DNA of 8,218 nucleotides from positions 1-8,218 of the forward strand of contig CAIZGQ010000051.1 in assembly GCA_903932565.1 (NCBI GenBank), in the 5' to 3' direction. This stretch comes from an uncultured Hyphomicrobiales bacterium (GTDB taxonomy: Bacteria; Pseudomonadota; Alphaproteobacteria; Rhizobiales; Beijerinckiaceae). Position numbers and translations under genes: made by a program. Below, in pieces: positions 1-6,346 of the stretch (its first letter is position 1; each line of letters starts with the position of its first letter). Under the pieces are notes generated by a model. That model was not told the DNA's origin, did no database searches, and was given only the letters and a program-made list of their open reading frames with translations.

Positions 1-1863
1 ATTGTCTCCATTTGGGTGACAGACAAGGACGGCAGGATTCTCGCTGGCACAAGCGATTGGAATCCTCAGGATAGCGTGAAGGACAGGGACTTCTTCAAGG
101 CACAAGAGGATCAGGATTCCGGATCATTTATCAGCAAGGCGTTTGTCGGTAAGGCGACGAAAACACCATCATTTGCCATCAGCAGACGCCGCAACTCGGC
201 GGACAAAAGTTTTGTTGGGACCGTTCACGTCTCGCTCAGTCCGGATTACTCCAGCCGCTTTTATGCCGAGGCGGCCTCGACGCTGGCGCATGATGCGATG
301 CTGATGCGCGTGGACGGGCAGGTGCTGGCGTCCGACCCGCCGCGCGACTCGCTCGCGGTTGCGCAGGATGACCCGTTGATGCAGGCCATCAAAGCGGCGC
401 CTGAATTGGGCATTGTTTCCATCGCCCGGCCGGCTGACGACGATGTCGGCATCTACGCTTATCGCAAGGTCGAGGACGAGCCGGTCTATGTCGTTTACGG
501 CACGACACAATCCACAATCCTGCTGCGCTGGTTCAGGAACATCAAGATCTACGGCATTGGCGCCGGTGTTGCAGCTTTGACGTTGCTTGGCGTGACGATC
601 CTGGCCTTGCGTCGGGCGCGCGCCGAACGTCATGCGCTTGAGCGACTCGCCAACGAAAGTGGCCAACGTCTGGCTGCCGAGCAGCAATTGCGCCAAGCCC
701 TCAAGATGGACAGCATCGGCCAGCTGACAGGTGGCATCGCGCATGATTTCAACAATCTCCTGTCCGTGATTCTGGGCTGTTTGACGCTGCTGCGCAAAAC
801 CCCGAAGGATGAAGCGCGCACAAAAATGTTGATCGATGGCGCGATTGAGGGTGCCGAGCGTGGCGTAACATTGACCAAGCGTCTGTTGGCCTTTGCGCGG
901 CGGCAAGACCTTGATCCCGGACAGGTTGAACTCGCGGCGCTGGCAACCGGCATGGCCGGCCTCATCGGGCATTTGTTGCCCGCTGGGCATAAGCTTTCGA
1001 TAGACGTGCCTGCGACGCTTCCGAAAGTCTTCATCGATTCCAACCAGCTGGAACTCGCCCTGCTCAATCTCGTGCTGAATGCGCGGGATGCAATGCCCGA
1101 CGGTGGCGATATTGTCATCAAAGGATTCGAGCAATCGCTTGATCTTTCGAATTCGCTGGGACTGAAACCGGACCGCTATGTGTGCATCAGTGTGCGCGAT
1201 CATGGCATTGGCATGAACGAGGAAACGCTGGCGCGCGCTGTCGAACCGTTTTTCACCACCAAGGGCATCGGCAAAGGCACGGGCCTTGGACTTTCAATGA
1301 TCCACGGCTTTGCCATTCAGTCCGGCGGCCGCTTGCGCCTGACGAGTGCGCCGGGCATGGGCACTGTTGCAGAACTCTGGTTGCCCATCAGCCGCAGCGA
1401 GGCCGCAGCGCAGCCACGCACGGAGCTTCCTGCCAGCCCTGAGCGGCGCGTGAAGATCCTTATCGTTGACGATGATGTGCTCGTGCGCAATGCGCTCTGC
1501 GCGATGCTGGAAGATTTGGGCCACACCGTGCTCGTGGCAGCGTCAGCCCTGCAGGCCCTGCAGCGGCTGGAAAGCGAACCGTCGATCGAAATTGTCCTGA
1601 CGGATTATGCAATGCCCATTGTGGATGGGGTCGAACTTGCAAATCGCATCCGCATCCGCTGGCCCAATCTTCCGGTGATGCTGATGAGTGGCAATCTGAA
1701 GCCTGCACGCTCCGGGCTGGAGGATTTCGCCTACCTCTTGAAGCCATTCAGTCAGGAACAATTGCAGGCGAGCCTTGCGCGCCTTTTGCTAGACGCAAAG
1801 ACGCCGCATGCCGATCACGCGCACAACTCCCGGGCGCAACCGCAAAATGAAACAATCTTATAA
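1..1863 (+). CDS. Hybrid sensor histidine kinase with dCache-type sensor and C-terminal receiver (5' end outside window)
   Basis: The frame is open from base 1 and reads IVSIWVTDKDG before the first possible internal GTG at 16, so the true start lies upstream. Residues below count from that GTG. Residues 1-165 are the distal part of a periplasmic dCache/PDC-like sensor (DRDFF at 23-27, SRRR at 56-59). A membrane helix spans about 176-198, followed by a charged, probably coiled-coil linker (200-232). The HisKA H-box is GGIAHDFNN with phospho-acceptor H243. The HATPase_c domain shows the N-box (N351, N355, D358), DHGIGM (395-400), PFFTTK (411-416) and GKGTGLGLS (419-427). A receiver at about 478-592 has acidic D485-D487, phospho-acceptor D530, S558 and K576. 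All catalytic boxes are intact, so it should autophosphorylate on H243 and pass phosphate to D530. There is no DNA-binding output; a partner protein is presumably encoded elsewhere. The signal sensed is unknown. The family call is secure. Confidence 0.95.
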   Translation: MVSIWVTDKDGRILAGTSDWNPQDSVKDRDFFKAQEDQDSGSFISKAFVGKATKTPSFAISRRRNSADKSFVGTVHVSLSPDYSSRFYAEAASTLAHDAMLMRVDGQVLASDPPRDSLAVAQDDPLMQAIKAAPELGIVSIARPADDDVGIYAYRKVEDEPVYVVYGTTQSTILLRWFRNIKIYGIGAGVAALTLLGVTILALRRARAERHALERLANESGQRLAAEQQLRQALKMDSIGQLTGGIAHDFNNLLSVILGCLTLLRKTPKDEARTKMLIDGAIEGAERGVTLTKRLLAFARRQDLDPGQVELAALATGMAGLIGHLLPAGHKLSIDVPATLPKVFIDSNQLELALLNLVLNARDAMPDGGDIVIKGFEQSLDLSNSLGLKPDRYVCISVRDHGIGMNEETLARAVEPFFTTKGIGKGTGLGLSMIHGFAIQSGGRLRLTSAPGMGTVAELWLPISRSEAAAQPRTELPASPERRVKILIVDDDVLVRNALCAMLEDLGHTVLVAASALQALQRLESEPSIEIVLTDYAMPIVDGVELANRIRIRWPNLPVMLMSGNLKPARSGLEDFAYLLKPFSQEQLQASLARLLLDAKTPHADHAHNSRAQPQNETIL

Positions 1864-1876
1864 ATGCCCCGCCAGT

Positions 1877-1895
1877 GCGGCGGTGTTGGCGCCGC
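1877..1895. terminator. Possible hairpin between convergent genes
   Basis: In the 70-base gap between the two convergent stop codons, GCGGCG (1877-1882) and CGCCGC (1890-1895) form a perfect 6-bp GC stem with a 7-base loop. Such a hairpin could end transcription from either side. No T-run follows on either strand, so it is not a classical intrinsic terminator. I saw nothing else in this gap. Confidence 0.3.
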
Positions 1896-1933
1896 GTTAC
1901 GCCCCGACGTGAGCCCCAGCCTGAGCCTTTGCC

Positions 1934-4216
1934 TCAAGCAACCGAACGGATCGAATTGCTGTCTTGCGCTTTTGGATCATGTAGCCACTTGAAGCAGGCG
2001 AGCGCTGACATCGGGCGCGCATAAAGATAGCCCTGTGCCAGCGTGCAGCCTTTACGGATGACCGAGTCCGCTTGAGCCTGCGTTTCGATGCCCTCGGCGA
2101 TCACCCGCAGATCTAGGCTGTGTGCCATGCTGATGATAGCACCGGCTATCGCTTCGCCGTCTGCATCATGGGGAAGATCGGCAATGAACGAGCGGTCGAT
2201 CTTCAGAGTATCGAGTGGATATTTCTTCAGGTACTGGAGGTTCGAATAGCCCGTGCCAAAGTCATCCAAAGCGAGTGACACGCCAAGCTGCTTCAGCCTT
2301 TCAAGTTTGCCGCGGATCACATCGCGGGAGCCCAGCAGCATCGATTCCGTCAGTTCAAGTTCAAGCGAGCGCGGGTTGAGGCCGGTTTCCAGCAGAACGT
2401 CTGACACTGTTTCGATCAGGTCGGGCTGTTTGAATTGCAGCGCAGAGAAGTTGACGGAGAGCTGAAGATCGCTCAGGCCAGAGGCGTGCCAGAGCCGCAT
2501 CTGACGGCACGCGGTTTCCAGCACCCACTGGCCGATGGGGATGATCAATCCGCTTTCTTCTGCAATGGGGATGAATTGGTCCGTGGGAATTGGCCCCATC
2601 TCGGGATTGTGCCAGCGCAGCAAGGCTTCGACGCCAACCGGTTGGCCGGTGCGCAGATTGATTTGGGGCTGATAGTAAAGCTCAAATTCGTGATTGCGGA
2701 TGGCGCGGCGCATAGCGCTTTCCATCTGCAACTTCTCACCATTTTGGCGGCGCATGTCGATCGAAAAGAAATTGTAACGGGCACGACCGCGCTCTTTGGA
2801 TGAATACATGGCTTCGTCCGCGTGGCGCAGAAGTTCACTCAGGGTCAGGCCGTTTTCGGGAAAGAGGCTGATGCCGATGCTGACGGAGATCGTCATATCC
2901 TGACCGCCGACCTGCATCGCGTTGGCGAACCGATCCAGGATGCGCTCGGCCACGCAGGCACTTTCCTGCCGCGCATCATCAAGATCGCAGAGAAGGACCA
3001 CGAATTCGTCGCCACCCAAGCGGGCCAGAAGGTCGCGCGCACGCACGAGTTTCTGCACTTCATCTGCGACAGCTTGCAGCACGAGATCGCCGACCGCGTG
3101 GCCGTGCGCATCATTGTGATATTTAAAATTATCAAGATCAATGAACAGGCAGGCCATCGGCCGACCAGACATTTTTGAGGCTTCAATCAGATCTTCGCCA
3201 CGCTGTTCCAAGTGTATGCGGTTGGGTAGTTTGGTCAAAGGATCGCGAAGCGCCAACGTGGTGAGTTGCCGCTCGGTCATCTGCAATTGCATGACGGCGA
3301 GATCCTTGCGGCGCAGCGCCATCACAAGAAGAGCCGTGATGCCAATGATCGCCAAACTCACCGCGGCTGACAGCAGGATCAGGGTTTGGGCGCGGGCCTG
3401 CACATCCGCCATGACTTCCTTTTGTGAAATGCCGACGGCTGCCATCAACGGATAATCGGTCAGGGTGCGATAGCTGATGTAGCGCATCTCGCCGTCTTTA
3501 TAACCGCGCGTCAGGACGTTGTCGGATGCCTTTCGGCTCTGGTTTGCAAAGACGGAAGACTTGCTCAGATCATCGCCAAATGTTTCTGTGGATCCGGTGC
3601 GCCGAACGCGCGTGATCCGATCAAGACCAACCAGAGCGATAAAATCATCTCCTTCCATGCTGACATCTTTGTAAAACTCGGTGAATCGCGATGGTTTTAC
3701 CATGACGATGACGACACCACCAAAACTTCCATCGGGCAGGTTGATGCGACGCGTGATGGGGATGACTGTGCCTTCGCTCAGGCGCAGCGGAATGGGTTTG
3801 CCGATATAGACGCCAAGGTCCGCAATCAGGCGATGAACGCGAAAATGTTCACGGTCTCCGTAGTTCAACCCCGGCGTCGTTTGATGCACCGTGCCAGCTA
3901 ACAGAAATCCGTTCTGGTCCAGAATTTGAACACCGTAGTAGAGATTTGTATTCACCAATCCGTCGGCAACGGCCTGATGGAGCGCTGCTTCCGCTCCGGC
4001 ACGTTCGATCTGTGCCTTCATTGTACGGGTCAGGAGATCAGCGCCCTGAATGGTACGCGTGACATATTGTTCAAATGCGACAGCCAGATTTTGATTGCGA
4101 TTGACGGCCGTTTCAATCGCCGCACTTCGCTCGTGCTCGACCTGAACCCAAATCGCCGCCCACATGCCTGTGAGAAGCAGCGTGGCACTGACGAGGACGC
4201 TCGAGAGGATCTTCAT
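1934..4216 (-). CDS. Membrane GGDEF-EAL diguanylate cyclase/phosphodiesterase with dCache-like sensor
   Basis: This 760-residue protein is predicted to make and/or degrade cyclic-di-GMP at the inner membrane. Order: membrane helix (about 5-24), periplasmic dCache/PDC-like sensor (about 26-275, with DREHF at 121-125 and ITRRINLPDG at 154-163), second helix (about 279-301), GGDEF domain (about 318-482), EAL domain (about 495-745). The cyclase signature GGDEF is exact at 401-405 and an RxxD inhibitory site lies five residues before it (R392-D395). In the EAL domain I see EALLR (530-534), N589, E621 within ELTES, DDFGTGYS (651-658), K672 and D674 in LKIDRSF, E708 in AEGIET and QGY (728-730). Both halves therefore look catalytically competent. 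The ATG at 4216 is preceded by AGAGAG five bases upstream (4222-4227), and an N-terminal signal anchor fits this start. It is probably transcribed alone, since 437 bases separate it from the upstream same-strand permease gene. The net activity cannot be told from sequence. Confidence 0.96.
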   Translation of the reverse strand: MKILSSVLVSATLLLTGMWAAIWVQVEHERSAAIETAVNRNQNLAVAFEQYVTRTIQGADLLTRTMKAQIERAGAEAALHQAVADGLVNTNLYYGVQILDQNGFLLAGTVHQTTPGLNYGDREHFRVHRLIADLGVYIGKPIPLRLSEGTVIPITRRINLPDGSFGGVVIVMVKPSRFTEFYKDVSMEGDDFIALVGLDRITRVRRTGSTETFGDDLSKSSVFANQSRKASDNVLTRGYKDGEMRYISYRTLTDYPLMAAVGISQKEVMADVQARAQTLILLSAAVSLAIIGITALLVMALRRKDLAVMQLQMTERQLTTLALRDPLTKLPNRIHLEQRGEDLIEASKMSGRPMACLFIDLDNFKYHNDAHGHAVGDLVLQAVADEVQKLVRARDLLARLGGDEFVVLLCDLDDARQESACVAERILDRFANAMQVGGQDMTISVSIGISLFPENGLTLSELLRHADEAMYSSKERGRARYNFFSIDMRRQNGEKLQMESAMRRAIRNHEFELYYQPQINLRTGQPVGVEALLRWHNPEMGPIPTDQFIPIAEESGLIIPIGQWVLETACRQMRLWHASGLSDLQLSVNFSALQFKQPDLIETVSDVLLETGLNPRSLELELTESMLLGSRDVIRGKLERLKQLGVSLALDDFGTGYSNLQYLKKYPLDTLKIDRSFIADLPHDADGEAIAGAIISMAHSLDLRVIAEGIETQAQADSVIRKGCTLAQGYLYARPMSALACFKWLHDPKAQDSNSIRSVA

Positions 4217-4386
4217 ACTTACTCTCTGATGACGCTATTGAAGCATTTTTTGTCTGGTACTTGGGTGCTTGCAGGCTGGGCCCGGAGCGGGTTCAATTTG
4301 GTATGAGGCGCGAGGTGGTTTGCTGGAACTTATCGAGATGCCGTCGATTGATTTAGGCTTGGTCGACAGACGTTCTGATCGGGTCA

Positions 4387-4422
4387 CCAAGTTTGAATTC
4401 GCCAATGGCTTCAAATTTTTGG
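4387..4422. other. Imperfect hairpin upstream of the GGDEF-EAL gene
   Basis: CCAA (4387-4390) pairs with TTGG (4419-4422), TTTGAA (4392-4397) with TTCAAA (4410-4415), and GCC (4401-4403) with GGC (4407-4409) around an AAT loop. Small internal loops interrupt the stem, giving about 13 paired bases. Read on the plus strand the TTCAAA arm runs into TTTTT (4416-4420), which resembles an intrinsic terminator, but no plus-strand gene is known to end here. On the minus strand it would lie in or before the leader of the GGDEF-EAL gene, about 170 bases from its ATG. Confidence 0.35.
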
Positions 4423-4455
4423 ATCACCTTTGCGAGGTAGAACGGCGCAGGACTT

Positions 4456-4478
4456 AAGGGTTAGGCGCAAACCCTTTT
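4456..4478 (+). terminator. Terminator-like 7-bp stem with short T-run
   Basis: AAGGGTT (4456-4462) and AACCCTT (4470-4476) form a perfect 7-bp stem around a 7-base loop. TTTT at 4475-4478 ends the right arm, so the shape suits weak plus-strand termination. There is no T-run on the minus strand. No supported plus-strand gene precedes it, so its role is open. Confidence 0.25.
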
Positions 4479-4619
4479 GAATCAATTAAACCCTCAAACT
4501 TTGTGAAATCAGATGCTTCCGTTACGTTAGCTGTGTACGCGGCTCGGTGGAAAGCTGTGCTGCGATGCACATGCGGCGTGCAGCAGCGGAAGACAATCTG
4601 CGTTCGCATTTTAAAGTGT

Positions 4620-4646
4620 AACGTTTGTCGCCGTGGCGATGACGTT
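4620..4646 (-). terminator. Hairpin just after the SulP gene stop
   Basis: AACGT (4620-4624) pairs with ACGTT (4642-4646), and inside this TCGC (4628-4631) pairs with GCGA (4636-4639), with two G-T pairs and one bulge between them. The stem begins eight bases past the TGA of the minus-strand permease gene, where a transcription end or 3' protective structure is expected. Only a short TTT follows on the minus strand, so termination here would be weak or Rho-assisted. Confidence 0.3.
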
Positions 4647-4653
4647 GCCGCTG

Positions 4654-6288
4654 TCAAGATTTCGTCGATGATCCCGACGCGCGTGGGTGACGGCATGTCT
4701 GCACAGCATCCGCCACACTGAAATGGCAGCGCGCCTCAAACGTCGAATTGCCTGCAAGCGTCACGAGATCGCGGACGCGGTCGCGCACGCGGGCATAGTG
4801 CAGGCCACTGACTTTGCCCTGCATGCGCGTATCAAATTCACACAAGGCTTCAAGCGCAGTTGAATCGAGATCAAACGTTTCTTCAAGGCTGACAATCAGA
4901 CTTTCGGTACCTGCGCGATTGACATGCGCCGCCTCGACGGCCGTGAGAATGCTCTCGGCATTCGCAAAAAACAGGGGTTCAACAGGCCGCCAGATCGCAA
5001 GGCCATCCAGCACAACGGCCTCGGGATGTCGGTCGAGCGCAACATAATCATGGCTCGATGCGATGCGGCCAAGTTGAAGAATTTGTGGACTGGCCAAGCG
5101 CCGCAAGAGTGAGGCGAGCGACAGGCCAATGGCGATCAGCATGCCATTTGTTACGCCAAATCCAATGACACCGGCGGTCGCCGCAATCGCCACATACTGA
5201 TCGCGGTCAAGCCTCCACAATTGCAGCAGCGGTTTGATGTTTAAGGCGTGGGTCAGGGCTGCGATGACAACGGCTGCCAGCACAGGTTGGGGCAGATAGG
5301 CGACAAGCCAAGCTGCAAAGCCAACCAGTGCAGCAAGGGAAAGGGCCGCTATGATTCCGGTGAGTTTGCTGGTGGCACCAGCGGCTTCACTCGCCGAGCC
5401 AGCCGAAAATCCAGCTGCCACCGGCATGCCTTGCACAAGCGCGCTCGCCATATTGGCGATGCCAAGCGCGGTCAGTTCGCGATTGGCGCTCAACGTGTCG
5501 CCATGGCGCAGTGCCAAAGACCGCATCGTACCCCAGCTCTCGGCAAATAGGATGAGCGCCAGCGGCAATGTCAGCTGCGCAAGCTGCGACAGGTCGGACC
5601 ATTGCACATGGGGAAAAACGGGCCAGGAGGGGCGCGCATCAATCAACCCGACGACTGCGACATGGTGCGCCTGCAATTCAAACAAGTAAGACACTGCAAC
5701 GCCAGATAGAAGTACGATGCTGGCACCAGGGATTGCCGGGACGCGCTTCATGGCAAGAAGAACAAGTAATGCGGCGACGCCGACACTTGCGCTTGCCAGG
5801 TTGATGTTCTGCACGCTGCTCGCGATCGCAAGCACGAGCTTGAAAATATTCGGCTCGTGAAGATCAAGTCCGAGCAGCGTTGGGAGTTGGCGCAGGATGA
5901 TCGTGATTGCGAGGCCAAAGGCAAAGCCGCGCAGCACAGGCCGTGCGATAAAACTGGTGATGCGTCCAAGACGGCCCAAAGCCGCAATGAGAAAGAAGCT
6001 ACCAGTGATGACAACGGCGAGCGTCGCGAGGACGGCCTTCTGCGTTCCATCACCAGGCAGGGTTGCCAATGCGGCGGCAAGGATCGCCGCTGAGGAGGAT
6101 GTGGGCGCAACAATGGCAAACCGGCTTCGCCCAACAGCGACATAGGCCAGTGAGCCTGCAATAGCGGCCAGGATGGCACGCTGCGGCGGAAGGCCAGCTA
6201 TGCCGGCATAGGCCACCGCTTCGGGCAACATGAGCCCAGCCACAGAGACACCCGCGATGAGATCGCGCCAATCCGGTTTCCACGTCAT
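4654..6288 (-). CDS. SulP/SLC26-family inorganic anion permease with C-terminal STAS domain
   Basis: The 544-residue length is usual for bacterial SulP transporters. The first part (about 8-395) is a run of hydrophobic helices fitting the 14-segment SulP fold. Signature stretches are LPEAVAYAGIAGLPPQ (21-36), the SRFAIVAPTSSSAAILAAAL segment (55-74), NRELTALGIANMASAL (269-284) and YLPQPVLAAVVIAAL (331-345). The cytoplasmic STAS domain (about 412-530) has VEPLFFANAE (436-445) and DLDSTALEAL (473-482), the usual nucleotide-binding-loop region with S476. The family imports or exchanges anions such as sulfate, bicarbonate or dicarboxylates; the substrate here cannot be assigned. The ATG at 6288 is the earliest possible start because an in-frame TAA lies 12 bases upstream. 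No good Shine-Dalgarno sequence precedes it. The hydrolase gene ends 57 bases upstream on the same strand, so co-transcription is likely. Residue E23 stands where many SulP proteins have Gln. Confidence 0.94.
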   Translation of the reverse strand: MTWKPDWRDLIAGVSVAGLMLPEAVAYAGIAGLPPQRAILAAIAGSLAYVAVGRSRFAIVAPTSSSAAILAAALATLPGDGTQKAVLATLAVVITGSFFLIAALGRLGRITSFIARPVLRGFAFGLAITIILRQLPTLLGLDLHEPNIFKLVLAIASSVQNINLASASVGVAALLVLLAMKRVPAIPGASIVLLSGVAVSYLFELQAHHVAVVGLIDARPSWPVFPHVQWSDLSQLAQLTLPLALILFAESWGTMRSLALRHGDTLSANRELTALGIANMASALVQGMPVAAGFSAGSASEAAGATSKLTGIIAALSLAALVGFAAWLVAYLPQPVLAAVVIAALTHALNIKPLLQLWRLDRDQYVAIAATAGVIGFGVTNGMLIAIGLSLASLLRRLASPQILQLGRIASSHDYVALDRHPEAVVLDGLAIWRPVEPLFFANAESILTAVEAAHVNRAGTESLIVSLEETFDLDSTALEALCEFDTRMQGKVSGLHYARVRDRVRDLVTLAGNSTFEARCHFSVADAVQTCRHPRASGSSTKS

Positions 6289-6346
6289 GCCGCTGACTTA
6301 ACGCAAGGGCACGCGCCATGTCCAATAGGGTGCATGGATCACTGGG

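Larger units (their letters stand above)
4217..4653. other. 437-base intergenic region without a convincing gene
   Basis: This stretch lies between the end of the permease gene and the start of the GGDEF-EAL gene, both on the minus strand, so it should hold the promoter of the latter. I found no clear -35/-10 pair. Short open frames exist on both strands, but their translations have no recognisable domain, good ribosome binding site or consistent codon bias. What stands out is secondary structure: hairpins at 4387-4422, 4456-4476 and 4620-4646, listed separately. A long leader, a small RNA or the remains of a decayed gene are all possible, and none is demonstrated. Confidence 0.6.

Noticed and set aside
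16..18. GTG at 16 as the start of the histidine kinase
   Set aside because: The frame is open to base 1 with coding-like IVSIW, the sensor domain is incomplete at this point, and the first membrane helix is missing, so the gene must begin upstream.
169..1203. Long minus-strand open frame (344 codons) antisense to the kinase gene
   Set aside because: It lies wholly opposite an intact kinase frame with all conserved boxes, has a low-complexity Arg/Gln/His-rich translation without a domain, and arises from codon bias in GC-rich DNA.
4285..4305. GGGTTCAA stretch resembling a tRNA T-loop
   Set aside because: No matching acceptor, D or anticodon arms surround it and the T-stem does not pair.
4454..4696. 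80-codon minus-strand frame after and overlapping the SulP 3' end
   Set aside because: It shares 43 bases with the SulP tail in another frame, and has no ribosome binding site and no recognised motif. It could be a small protein, but nothing positive supports it.
4503..4721. 72-codon plus-strand frame with CTCG and CNVC cysteine pairs resembling a zinc ribbon
   Set aside because: It starts at a GTG without a ribosome binding site and runs antisense into the SulP gene. Two cysteine pairs alone are weak evidence, and the flanking sequence shows no zinc-ribbon pattern.
5748..6179. 143-codon minus-strand frame overlapping the SulP gene in another frame
   Set aside because: Its Ser/Pro/Leu/Arg-rich translation is a shifted reading of the conserved SulP helices.
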